DNA of 64,000 nt, from positions 1 through 64,000 of the forward strand of contig CAVIJF010000005.1 of assembly GCA_963643175.1 (NCBI GenBank), in the 5' to 3' direction. The translations under genes were made by a program, and so were the position numbers. Shown here piece by piece: positions 19,090 through 27,092 of this stretch. The number at the start of each line of letters is the position of its first letter. The first letter of the stretch is position 1. The notes beneath the pieces are model-generated. The model ran no database searches, was not told the origin of the DNA, and saw only the letters and a program-made list of their open reading frames with translations. The DNA is from CAMEON01 sp963643175. Its GTDB lineage: Bacteria > Bacillota > Clostridia > Oscillospirales > CAG-272.

Positions 19090-20724
19090 TTATCCGTCCG
19101 CCTTTTTCCGGGCACGCAGGCACCGCACGATTCCCTCTGCCGGGCGGGCAAGCACCGCCGCCGCGCACAGTGCCGCGCAGAGGTATGCGAACAGGTTTCC
19201 GGTGCGGGTATACAGCGTCTGCTCGTCGCACAGCCGGACCGCTCCCGAAACATAGCCGGTCAGGAGCGGGTCCAGCTCCGCCGTGACCCGTCCGGTCGGG
19301 TCAATGACCGAGGACACGCCAGTATTGCCCGCCCGGACGACATACCGTCCGGTTTCGATTGCCCGCAGACTGGACTGCGCGTTGTGCATCCACACGCCGC
19401 GCGAGTCCTGAAACCATGAGTCGTTGGTGGAGACCGCCAGCAGCTGGGCGCCGCGGCGCACGCTGTCCCGCGCGGTGCTCTCGTAGATGGAATCAAAGCA
19501 GATCAGCGACCCGACCCGCCCGACGCCGAGGTCGAACACCTCGGAGCAGTCGCCCACCAGCAGGTCGCTTTCCAGCATCCCGATGTCCGCAAGCGGCGGC
19601 ACCAGCAGCATGACCAGTTCCCGGTAGGGGACAAACTCCCCGAACGGCACGGGCTTCTGCTTGCTGTACACCGTTTCGCTCATGCTGCCGTCCGGCAGAA
19701 AGGCAACAATGGAATTGTACTGCCGGCTGCTGTCCGTGTCCGTCCCGGACGTGAAGGCGCCGACCAGCAGCGTCGTACCGGTTTCGCATGCCAGCCGGCT
19801 GAGCCAGTCGCGGGAGGAAACGGCGCGGTCGATGGAAACGGTCAGCGCTGTTTCCGGCCAGACGATCAGCGTCGCGCCCTCTGCCGCCGCCTGCCGCGTC
19901 AGCGCCTCGTAGCGCGCGGCGGAGATGGCGGAGGAGTTGCCGGACCACTTTTCCAGCGAGGACATATTGCCCTGCACTGCGGCGACCTGCACCGCGTCGC
20001 CCTCCGCCGGGCGGGTCAGGAGGCGCAGACCGCCGAGCGCAAGGTTTCCGACCAGCAGACTGCCCGCCAGTATACCGCACAGCCGTGCCCGGTCAGGGTG
20101 CAGGAGCAGGTCGGCAAGCAGCATACCAACGCCTGCCAGCAGGAAGGTGATGAAGTAGGATCCGAAGTAGGCGGCGCTCTGCAGGGTCAGGCGAAGCCCG
20201 ACCTGCCCGAGCGGCAGTCTTGCCCACGGCACGCCCGCCCAGCCCATGTTCGCCTGAATCCACTCCCGCACCGCCCACAGCGCGGCGAACAGCAGCGGGT
20301 GCAGGGTCGGCTTGCCGGACAGGAATTTTCCGCGCACGGCGAGTGCGAACAGCGGGAACAGCGCCGCCGCGCCCACGGTCTGGAGCGCGGACAGTCCGAA
20401 CCACGCCACGGCGACCACCACCGCCGAGGCGGCGTCCGACAGTCCCGCGAAGGTCAGCGGGTACATATACAGGAACCAGTGAAAATTGACCAGATAGAAA
20501 CAGCCAAAGAAGCAGAAGCCGTAGCCGTACATCCGGCGCAGGCGGACGCTCCGGTCGCGTGCCGCCGTCAGGATGGCAAGTCCGGACGGTGCCAGCGCGA
20601 TCCATTCCAGTACGCCCAGCGCCGGGAACAGGATGCACAGTCCCAGCAGCAGGGCGCCGGACAGCAGGAGCAGCCAGAAGACCCACCGGGGTGCGCCGGG
20701 CAGGCGCGATGCAAGCGGCTTCAT
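19090..20724 (-). CDS. lnt: Apolipoprotein N-acyltransferase
   Basis: 544 aa. Adds the third acyl chain to the N-terminal Cys of lipoproteins. The first ~235 residues carry about six membrane segments (FWLLLLSGALLLGLCILF onward, FPLFALAVRG, FITFLLAGVGMLLADLL). A nitrilase-type domain follows with the E-K-C triad: Glu in IVWPETAL, Lys in SKQKPVPFGE, Cys in GSLICFDSIYE. A final membrane helix lies near residue 515. Its ATG overlaps the rluA-type gene's stop (ATGA), so the two are coupled. Lnt is a proteobacterial hallmark but also occurs in some Clostridia; seven lipoproteins in this window are possible substrates. Confidence 0.92.
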   Translation of the reverse strand: MKPLASRLPGAPRWVFWLLLLSGALLLGLCILFPALGVLEWIALAPSGLAILTAARDRSVRLRRMYGYGFCFFGCFYLVNFHWFLYMYPLTFAGLSDAASAVVVAVAWFGLSALQTVGAAALFPLFALAVRGKFLSGKPTLHPLLFAALWAVREWIQANMGWAGVPWARLPLGQVGLRLTLQSAAYFGSYFITFLLAGVGMLLADLLLHPDRARLCGILAGSLLVGNLALGGLRLLTRPAEGDAVQVAAVQGNMSSLEKWSGNSSAISAARYEALTRQAAAEGATLIVWPETALTVSIDRAVSSRDWLSRLACETGTTLLVGAFTSGTDTDSSRQYNSIVAFLPDGSMSETVYSKQKPVPFGEFVPYRELVMLLVPPLADIGMLESDLLVGDCSEVFDLGVGRVGSLICFDSIYESTARDSVRRGAQLLAVSTNDSWFQDSRGVWMHNAQSSLRAIETGRYVVRAGNTGVSSVIDPTGRVTAELDPLLTGYVSGAVRLCDEQTLYTRTGNLFAYLCAALCAAAVLARPAEGIVRCLRARKKADG

Positions 20725-21725
20725 GAGCGGTTCTCCTTTTCCCCCAGCCGGGGAAGGCGGTAGCCCTTTGTGAACCAGATGTCCGCCGGATTGAGGTGGA
20801 AGGAGCGTCCGCGCAGGTAGGCAAGACTCCCGCCGTCGCCGGGGATGTCAAAATTCAGCTGCCATGCGTACAGCGCCTGATACTTGAAACCCTCCTGCCG
20901 GTCGGCACGGTTGATGCCGTACTTTCCGTCCCCCAGCAGGGGGTGCCCGATGTGCGCAAGATGGGCGCGTATCTGGTGCGTGCGCCCCGTGACCAGTTCG
21001 ACTTCCAGCAGGGATACGGCGTCCGCCCCTTGCCCCTGCGTGTCCAGCACGCGGTACCGGGTGATGATTTCCCGCCCGCCGGGGAAGGGGTGATCCTCCA
21101 CGCGCACGAGATTCCGGGCGCTGTCCTTGGAGAGGTAGCCGTGCAGGGTGGCAGACGGGCGCTCCATGCGCCCGTGGCACAGGCAGAGGTAGAACTTGGA
21201 GAGCTGATCCTCCCGGATGAGGCGGTTCATGTCGCGCAGTGCCTCCGCGTCCTTGGCGGCGATGACGATGCCGCCGGTGTTGCGGTCGATGCGGTTGCAC
21301 AGGGCTGGCGCGAAGGACTGCTCGTCGGCGGGGTCATACTCCCCCTTGCCGTACAGGTACGCCTGCACGTGCAGAATCAGCGTGTTCTCGCCGCCTGCGG
21401 CGTCCTCGTGCACGAGTACCCCGGGGCGCTTGTTGAGCAGCAGGATGTGCCCGTCCTCGTACAGAATATCCAGCTTGGGACGGATGGCGCCCAGCGCCCC
21501 TTTGTCCTCTGAGGGGGCACCGAAAAATTCATCCTTGATAAAGAGCTGAATCTCGTCCCCCTCGCAGAGAATCCGGGACTGTTCCGCCCGTGCCCGGTTG
21601 ACCTTGATTTTCTTGGTGCGGATGAATTTGTACATCAGGGAGGCAGGCAGACCCTTCACGGCTTTGGCGAGGAATTTGTCCAGCCGCTGTCCGGCATCGT
21701 TTCTGCCGATTTTCATGGTGCGCAT
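20721..21725 (-). CDS. RluA-family pseudouridine synthase
   Basis: 334 aa. N-terminal S4 RNA-binding domain (GQRLDKFLAKAVKGLPASLMY), then the RluA catalytic domain with CNRIDRNTGG (catalytic Asp) and GRTHQIRAHLAHIGHPLLGD. The first catalytic residue block is Cys-Asn where most members have His-Arg; this is the RluC/YjbO-like variant. Which uridines it modifies cannot be read from sequence. The frame extends to 21743; the ATG at 21725 is 8 nt from AAGGAG and is chosen. Coupled to lnt by an ATGA overlap. Confidence 0.9.
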   Translation of the reverse strand: MRTMKIGRNDAGQRLDKFLAKAVKGLPASLMYKFIRTKKIKVNRARAEQSRILCEGDEIQLFIKDEFFGAPSEDKGALGAIRPKLDILYEDGHILLLNKRPGVLVHEDAAGGENTLILHVQAYLYGKGEYDPADEQSFAPALCNRIDRNTGGIVIAAKDAEALRDMNRLIREDQLSKFYLCLCHGRMERPSATLHGYLSKDSARNLVRVEDHPFPGGREIITRYRVLDTQGQGADAVSLLEVELVTGRTHQIRAHLAHIGHPLLGDGKYGINRADRQEGFKYQALYAWQLNFDIPGDGGSLAYLRGRSFHLNPADIWFTKGYRLPRLGEKENRS

Positions 21726-21741
21726 GGTACAGGCTCCTTTC

Positions 21742-21781
21742 AAAAACCGGGGGCTGTCGGATTTCCATCGACAGCCCCCGG
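21742..21781 (-). terminator. Terminator between upp and the rluA-type gene
   Basis: A perfect 13-bp stem (CCGGGGGCTGTCG and complement) with a 9-nt loop, then TTTTT on the minus strand. It ends only ~16 nt before the next start codon, so it overlaps that gene's leader. Confidence 0.9.
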
Positions 21782-21803
21782 CGCAGGAATGCGGGCTACG
21801 CTC

Positions 21804-22433
21804 TTACAGCGTGCCGAAAATACGGTCGCCGGCGTCGCCCAGACCCGGCACGATATAGGCGTGCTCATTGAGGCACTCATCCAGCGCGGCGGTGTAGATG
21901 TCCACATCCGGGTGAGCCTCCTGTACGGCTTTGACGCCCTCCGGCGCCGCTACCAGACACATGAAGCGGATGTTGCGGCAGCCGTGCTCCTTCAGCTTGC
22001 ACAGCGCATCCACGGCGGAGCCGCCTGTCGCCAGCATGGGATCGACCAGAACCACCAGACGCTCCTCAATATCAGTCGGGAGCTTGCAGTAGTACTCCAC
22101 CGGCTTGTGCGTCTCTGGGTCGCGGTACATACCGATGTGACCCACCTTGGCGACCGGAACCAGATTCTGCAGACCGTCCACCATACCCAGTCCGGCGCGG
22201 AGGATGGGCACGATGGCGAGCTTGCGTCCGGATACCATCTTTGCCTTGGTCTTGGTGATGGGCGTTTCAATGGTGATTTCCTCCAGAGGCAGGTCACGGA
22301 AGACCTCATAGCCCATCAGCATGGCAATTTCGTTGAGCAGCTCCCGGAAGTCCTTGGAGCCGGTCTTGCGGTTGCGCATGATAGACAGCTTATGGGTAAT
22401 CAGCGGATGGTCGATAACGTGCAGGTTGCTCAT
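21804..22433 (-). CDS. upp: Uracil phosphoribosyltransferase
   Basis: 209 aa, exact family length. Makes UMP from uracil and PRPP for pyrimidine salvage. MSNLHVIDHPLITHKLSIMR is the family start; the PRPP-binding segment is VVLVDPMLATGGSA and the C-terminus ends GLGDAGDRIFGT as in all Upp proteins. GGAGA ribosome site. Divergent from mtaB. Confidence 0.97.
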   Translation of the reverse strand: MSNLHVIDHPLITHKLSIMRNRKTGSKDFRELLNEIAMLMGYEVFRDLPLEEITIETPITKTKAKMVSGRKLAIVPILRAGLGMVDGLQNLVPVAKVGHIGMYRDPETHKPVEYYCKLPTDIEERLVVLVDPMLATGGSAVDALCKLKEHGCRNIRFMCLVAAPEGVKAVQEAHPDVDIYTAALDECLNEHAYIVPGLGDAGDRIFGTL

Positions 22434-22473
22434 GATGTTCTCTCCTTACGTTCTTACAATATCCAATATCGGC

Positions 22474-22494
22474 GCGGCGCCGACCGGGCGCCGC
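22474..22494 (-). promoter_or_regulatory. Hairpin in the upp leader
   Basis: GCGGCGCC/GGCGCCGC, an 8-bp perfect stem with a 5-nt loop between the upp promoter and its ribosome site. No T run follows; it could stabilise the message or bind a regulator. Confidence 0.35.
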
Positions 22495-22512
22495 CCATGC
22501 ATACCAAGAAGT

Positions 22513-22541
22513 ATTATACTCCCTTTTTCCGCATTTTGCAA
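22513..22541 (-). promoter_or_regulatory. Sigma-A promoter of upp
   Basis: TTGCAA (22536-22541), 17 bp, TATAAT (22513-22518) on the minus strand. Confidence 0.75.
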
Positions 22542-22593
22542 GAGCTATCGGCAAATTCCCGGGCAAAAACATAAAACTTTTACACTTTGCGTA

Positions 22594-22622
22594 TTTACAT
22601 TCCCGGGGCGCCGTGCTAAAAT
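22594..22622 (+). promoter_or_regulatory. Sigma-A promoter of mtaB
   Basis: TTTACA (22594-22599), 17 bp, TAAAAT (22617-22622), about 70 nt before the start and back to back with the upp promoter. Confidence 0.7.
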
Positions 22623-22693
22623 AGAAGCATCTGCGGCGGCGCCGGATACCCTGCGCCGCCCATCCCACCGTGCCGCAAGGAGATATTTCCGCT

Positions 22694-24019
22694 ATGTCCG
22701 TGACCGAATCCCGCCCCAGTGCCGCCGTCCTGACGCAGGGCTGCAAAGTCAATCAGTATGAATCCGAAGCCATTGCCGAGGCGTTGGCGGCGCGCGGCTT
22801 TACGCTCCGCACGCCGCAGGAGGTCTGCGACCTCTATGTGGTCAACACCTGCACCGTCACGGCGGAATCCGACCGCAAGGCGCGGCAGGCAATCCGGCGG
22901 CTGCTGTCCGAAAACCCGGAGGCGTACCTGATTGTCACGGGCTGCTCGGCGCAGAAGGCGGCGGACGCCATCGCCGCCATACCCGGCGTGGACTGCATCA
23001 TCGGGAACAAGAACAAGCTGGCGGTCGCGGATGCGGCGGTCAGCCTGCTGCACGCCGGTGCCAAACCGGAGCGCCCGCTTGTGCAGGTCGGGACACTGGA
23101 GGGGAGCGGCTTCGAGGCGATGACCATCACACACTTTGAGCGCACCCGCGCCTATGTCAAGATAGAGGACGGCTGTGAGTGCCGCTGTACCTACTGCGCC
23201 ATCCCGGACGCGCGGGGACCCGTGCGCTCCAAGCCTGCCGATGCCGTGCTGGATGAGGTGCGCGGGCTGGTTGCGGGCGGCTGCCGCGAGGTGGTGCTGA
23301 CCGGTATCGAAACCGGTTCGTGGGGGCGCGACCTGCCGGGTGCGCCCCGGTTGTGCGACCTTCTGTGCGCGGTGGACGCACTGCCCGGCATCGGGCGGGT
23401 GCGGCTGGGTTCGTTGGATCCGTCGGTTATGACGCCGCGCTTTGTGGAGACGGTCGCCGCCCTGCCGTCGTTGGCGCCGCACTTCCATCTCTCGGTGCAG
23501 AGCGGGTGCAGCGCCACGCTCGCCCGGATGCGCCGCCGCTACAACGCCGGACAGGCAGAGGAGGCAATCGCCCGCCTGCGCGGGGCGATTCCGCACGTCC
23601 AGCTGACGACGGACATGATTGTCGGCTTCCCCGGCGAGACCGAGGAGGAGTTTGCGGCGTCGCTTGACTTCGCACGGCGGGTCGGCTTCCTGCACATCCA
23701 CGTTTTCCCATACTCCCGCCGGGCGGGCACGCCCGCCGCGACCATGCCGGAGCAGGTGCCGGAGCCGGTCAGGCACCGGCGCGTGGCGGCGCTGTCCGCC
23801 GTATCGGACGCCTGCCGGGATACCATTCTGGATGCCGTACTGCGGTCGGGGCGTCCGCTGTCGGTGCTGTTCGAGAGCCGCGAGGGCGGGATGTGCTTCG
23901 GGCACACGCCGGAATTTTTAGAGGTGCGGGTGGCATCCGGGGAGGACCTGCGCGGCAGGGAGGCGACCGTCCTGCCGCGCTCCCGCGATGGCGGGGTTCT
24001 GACGGCGGAGCTTGTCTGA
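22694..24019 (+). CDS. mtaB: tRNA t6A37 methylthiotransferase MtaB
   Basis: 441 aa. Radical-SAM enzyme that converts t6A37 to ms2t6A37 in tRNA. The N-terminal UPF0004 domain has its three cluster cysteines in LTQGCKVNQYES, NTCTVT and GCSAQK. The radical-SAM CxxxCxxC is in EDGCECRCTYCAIPDARGP. A C-terminal TRAM-like domain follows. LTQGCKVNQYES and the short C-terminus distinguish MtaB from MiaB and RimO. The ATG at 22694 has AAGGAG upstream; an earlier in-frame ATG at 22670 has none. The next gene starts 31 nt downstream. Confidence 0.94.
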   Translation: MSVTESRPSAAVLTQGCKVNQYESEAIAEALAARGFTLRTPQEVCDLYVVNTCTVTAESDRKARQAIRRLLSENPEAYLIVTGCSAQKAADAIAAIPGVDCIIGNKNKLAVADAAVSLLHAGAKPERPLVQVGTLEGSGFEAMTITHFERTRAYVKIEDGCECRCTYCAIPDARGPVRSKPADAVLDEVRGLVAGGCREVVLTGIETGSWGRDLPGAPRLCDLLCAVDALPGIGRVRLGSLDPSVMTPRFVETVAALPSLAPHFHLSVQSGCSATLARMRRRYNAGQAEEAIARLRGAIPHVQLTTDMIVGFPGETEEEFAASLDFARRVGFLHIHVFPYSRRAGTPAATMPEQVPEPVRHRRVAALSAVSDACRDTILDAVLRSGRPLSVLFESREGGMCFGHTPEFLEVRVASGEDLRGREATVLPRSRDGGVLTAELV

Positions 24020-24050
24020 AGAAAACACACTGGCAGAAAGGATTTTGTAT

Positions 24051-25571
24051 ATGGAGCAACACACCTTCGGGACCGCGGCGTTTGAGGAGCCGCCGTTTGA
24101 GAGCCGGCAGATTGTCCCCTTCTGCACCCTGCTGCCCGACGTGCTGCCGGGGCTGAACCGGTCGTTGGGGCTGGCTATGCCCGCCGCTGTCTTTTCGGCG
24201 CTGCAGACGGCATTCCGGGACGGGGAGCGGCGTAATCCGACGGTGGGCGAGGTGCGCCTGCTGGCGACTCTGCACGCCCTGACGGTTTCCGATGCCGCCC
24301 GTGCGGGGGTGGGCGAGGTCTGCACCGACAGTGATGCCGTGGCGGAAACGTGGGCTGACCTGATGGCACGCCGGCGCCTGCTGGCGGACGGCGTGCCTGC
24401 GCCCTGCACTCTGCCGGACATCGTGACCGCGACCGACACCTTCCTGCGCCGCATGGGGGAGCTCTCCGCCGATGCGCCGGTGCGCGTGCTGACCGAGGAT
24501 GCCGCCTGCCCTGCCGCCGCCGGGGCGCAGGCACTGGCGGACGGCTATGTGCCGGTTGCCCGGTTTGTCACCGGGGACACGGCACGGCTGATCTGCACCC
24601 GCAGACCGGAGGATACCTCTGCCCGTGCGGAGCGGGCAATCCTGCCCATGCCCGGCGACCTGATTGTCCTGCTGCGCGGTCTGCCGGATGCGGCGGCGTC
24701 CGCACTCATCCGTTCCTGCCGCGACCCGCGCACCGGGCAGCGGGCGGTAAACGCGGTCGCCCTGAGCGGACGCCCCCTGCCGCTTGCCGTAGCGGCTCTG
24801 TGCGGGAACGGCGCGGAAATCCGCACGGATACCGTCTGCCCGGCGTACAGCGGGGGCATCATGACGGCGATCGCCCGCACGGGGACCGAGGCGGAGGATG
24901 CCGCACGTCCTGCCTGCCTCTTGCGCCTGCGGCGTGCCGGACTGCGGGATTTCTGGACATACTGCCGGACGCTGAACCTGCCCGTTCCGCCGGTTGTAAT
25001 CGGTCAGGCGGTGGGGAGCGGCCGCCTGACCTTCCTGCAGGGGGAGACTGTGCTGGCAAGCTGTCTGCTGTCCACCCTGCGCGTGGCGGTCGGAACGTGG
25101 CTGTACAGCGTGTACCCCGATGCGGGGCAGCCGGACACAGCCGGTGCCGCGCAGGTTGGGGCGGATTTCCCGTCCCCGGCACTGCTGTCGCTGCCGGGCG
25201 GGGTTCTGGCGGCGGAGACTTCCGCCGTCCTGACGGCGGGGACGGATGCCGACCGGACGCCGGACGCCTACCGGCAGAGTATGCAGGCAGTCCGGGCGGT
25301 GCTGGATGCCCTGACGGCGGCGGGAGCCGACCCGGGGGCGGTGTCGCTGTCGGTGTCGCTGAGCGGCATCCGCATCGGGCAGAGGGATGCGCAGGGGACA
25401 CGCCTGCCGGACGTGGCGTTCGGCGGGCTGTGCGGACTGTACCGCGTCTGCGCCGAGCTGCGCCTGCCCGCCCCCGACCCCTGCCTGATCGCGGCGCGTA
25501 CTGCTGGGGAGCCGTGCCGCCTGTCGGTCTGCGCGTGGGGCATGGGTGTAAGCACCGCACCAGCAGACTGA
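24051..25571 (+). CDS. Degenerate PurL-like protein, function unknown
   Basis: 506 aa, very rich in Ala, Leu, Pro and Arg. The segment GERRNPTVGEVRLLATLHAL (~60-80) resembles the large-type FGAM synthase linker (RDPTxxEIKVxDTYWSDHCRHTTF), but the following active-site SDHCRHTTF block has been lost. FESRQIVPFCTLLPDVLP before it and LSVSLSGIRIG later fit a decayed AIRS/PurL architecture. The role is probably not catalysis of the purine step. The ATG at 24051 is 8 nt from AGAAAGGA; an upstream ATG at 24012 overlaps mtaB. Probably co-transcribed with mtaB. The PurL link is my inference from a short motif. Confidence 0.55.
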   Translation: MEQHTFGTAAFEEPPFESRQIVPFCTLLPDVLPGLNRSLGLAMPAAVFSALQTAFRDGERRNPTVGEVRLLATLHALTVSDAARAGVGEVCTDSDAVAETWADLMARRRLLADGVPAPCTLPDIVTATDTFLRRMGELSADAPVRVLTEDAACPAAAGAQALADGYVPVARFVTGDTARLICTRRPEDTSARAERAILPMPGDLIVLLRGLPDAAASALIRSCRDPRTGQRAVNAVALSGRPLPLAVAALCGNGAEIRTDTVCPAYSGGIMTAIARTGTEAEDAARPACLLRLRRAGLRDFWTYCRTLNLPVPPVVIGQAVGSGRLTFLQGETVLASCLLSTLRVAVGTWLYSVYPDAGQPDTAGAAQVGADFPSPALLSLPGGVLAAETSAVLTAGTDADRTPDAYRQSMQAVRAVLDALTAAGADPGAVSLSVSLSGIRIGQRDAQGTRLPDVAFGGLCGLYRVCAELRLPAPDPCLIAARTAGEPCRLSVCAWGMGVSTAPAD

Positions 25572-25750
25572 AGGAAAACACGAACAGCGAGAGAAACTGT
25601 CCGGCACGCAGCAGCGCGTAAACCGACAGCAGCCAGAGCAGTGCCGCGGGGCGGAAACGCCTCCCCTGTACCGTGTCCGCTCCCCCATGCCGGACGCCCC
25701 CCTTCTGCAACTCTGCTCTTCAAGGATGTGCGCGGAATTGTAAATGATTC

Positions 25751-25771
25751 GCAAACAATCATATGATTTGC
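25751..25771 (+). promoter_or_regulatory. Palindrome next to a -35 box (possible operator)
   Basis: A 12-bp perfect palindrome AATCATATGATT (25757-25768), flanked by GCAAA and TTTGC to make a 21-nt imperfect dyad ending at the base before the -35 hexamer. The base composition is unusually AT-rich for this window. Confidence 0.45.
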
Positions 25772-25800
25772 TTGACGGTCGCGGGATTGCCTGATATAAT
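25772..25800 (+). promoter_or_regulatory. Strong sigma-A promoter of the 25830/26221 gene pair
   Basis: TTGACG (25772-25777), 17 bp, TATAAT (25795-25800). The start would lie near 25807, leaving a leader of about 23 nt. Confidence 0.85.
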
Positions 25801-25829
25801 GGAAGCAATGTCATAACGAAATCGATCAG

Positions 25830-26210
25830 ATGGTGCATATCCTCATCATCAGTATCATCAATATGCTCCGCTCCTGCGTACAGCCGGGGCATATTGCGTT
25901 CCTGCTGCACTATATAAACGGGCGCGTGGACGACCGCAGTGACGACATCATCCGGGACTCCGTTCTGTACGACTGCATCTGCCGGATACTGGATCGCCTG
26001 ATAGAGGAGGATACCTGCTCCGGCGCCTCCGTCCGTGCGATAATCGGCGAGGACACAGTTGACTATGCCGAAGCCCGTCCGTGCGCACGGGAGCGGCTCA
26101 ATAACGCGCCGGAGATTATCGTGGCGGCGTACCATGCCGCCGTACTCAAACGGCACGCGGACGGTATGCTGGCGGATCTGCGGACACGGGCAGCCGTCGG
26201 GGTCGGGTAA
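25830..26210 (+). CDS. Unknown 126-aa protein
   Basis: Codons end in G or C at the same high rate as neighbouring genes, and it sits directly behind a strong promoter, which supports a real gene. The N-terminus is hydrophobic (MVHILIISIINML). The rest is mixed, with Asp/Arg-rich helices and an HxxxLKRHADGML-like end. No clear ribosome site precedes the ATG at 25830; the leader is only ~23 nt, so weakly led initiation is possible. Ends 10 nt before the membrane-protein gene. No family recognised. Confidence 0.55.
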   Translation: MVHILIISIINMLRSCVQPGHIAFLLHYINGRVDDRSDDIIRDSVLYDCICRILDRLIEEDTCSGASVRAIIGEDTVDYAEARPCARERLNNAPEIIVAAYHAAVLKRHADGMLADLRTRAAVGVG

Positions 26211-26220
26211 GGAGTTTCCC

Positions 26221-26781
26221 ATGAGAAAAATCAGACGGATTTTGCTGAATGCGCTCATCTACTTTGTGTACTTTCTGCTTTCCTGCGTCCTCGTCATGCT
26301 GGTCGAGGCGCTGTTCCTGAAACTGCTGGATCGCTTTGTGCTGCTTTCCTACCTTGCCCAGACCGTTATCCGGCTGGTGATTTATTCGCTGGGCGTCCCG
26401 GCGCTGGTCGGGCTTGCCGGCTATGCGGAGGGTTACCGCGAGGCGGATTCGCACCCCGGGGAGACGGTTGTCTCCGGCGTGCTGGCAACGCTGATTCCGC
26501 ATCTTCTGCTTGCCCTTCTGTTCCACTTCCGGCAGTTCTGCGCGGGTGCGGTCCCGTTTCTGACGGGACTGCTGCGGGACGGCGCGGACGTGACGGCGGA
26601 CAGCATCGTGTTCAATGACATCGGCACGGTCGGGCTGTTTATCGCGGTGTTTGTGGGCTACGGACTGCTGTATACCGGCGTGCTGACAGTCCTGCGCCGG
26701 TACGGCGTCAGCCGCCGGCACGCGGAACGCGCCGGCATGGGCTTTACGCCGGACGGGAAGGGAAGAACCGACGGCGAATAA
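26221..26781 (+). CDS. Predicted membrane protein, four helices, unknown
   Basis: 186 aa. Basic start (MRKIRRILLN), then hydrophobic helices at about 8-32, 43-66, 80-105 and 140-165, and a basic hydrophilic C-terminal tail. A longer frame opens at 26059 inside the previous gene, but AAGGAG lies 6 nt before the ATG at 26221, giving a clean membrane-protein start. Shares the promoter at 25772 with the 126-aa gene. No family recognised. Confidence 0.75.
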   Translation: MRKIRRILLNALIYFVYFLLSCVLVMLVEALFLKLLDRFVLLSYLAQTVIRLVIYSLGVPALVGLAGYAEGYREADSHPGETVVSGVLATLIPHLLLALLFHFRQFCAGAVPFLTGLLRDGADVTADSIVFNDIGTVGLFIAVFVGYGLLYTGVLTVLRRYGVSRRHAERAGMGFTPDGKGRTDGE

Positions 26782-27092
26782 AAGCTTCACCGCACAATTG
26801 CACCATCGGAATTGCGCGACGAAGCCTAAAATCCTGGGGAGCGTTGCAGGATAAGCCGGCGGTTCCCGCGTCTCTCCTGCCTGTTTTGCGGGGAAAAAGA
26901 TCCGGATAGCGGTGTACCGGCGGGTACGCCGCTGTTTTCTGCGTGCAGGCGGTTTCCGGGCGCGAAAACACCGGGACGGGACGAGTGCCGGAAAAAATGA
27001 GGCGGACGGGAAGTAAAAAGAAGAACGCCTGCGTATCTTAATATGACAGTGGGGAAAGCACGAAAACGGGCGGAAAAGGGGGACTGACGGCG
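26782..27092. other. Intergenic region before dgt
   Basis: 311 nt. Just after the membrane-protein stop is a broken inverted repeat (GCTTC...CAATT and AATTG...GAAGC, 26783-26826) that may end transcription. The rest has no convincing gene, repeat module or promoter; TAATAT at ~27040 is only a weak -10 candidate for dgt. Confidence 0.5.

Noticed and set aside
23769..26258. An 829-aa minus-strand frame over mtaB and the PurL-like gene
   Set aside because: Antisense to genes with clear motifs and ribosome sites; its own translation shows only Arg/Pro-rich shadow sequence.
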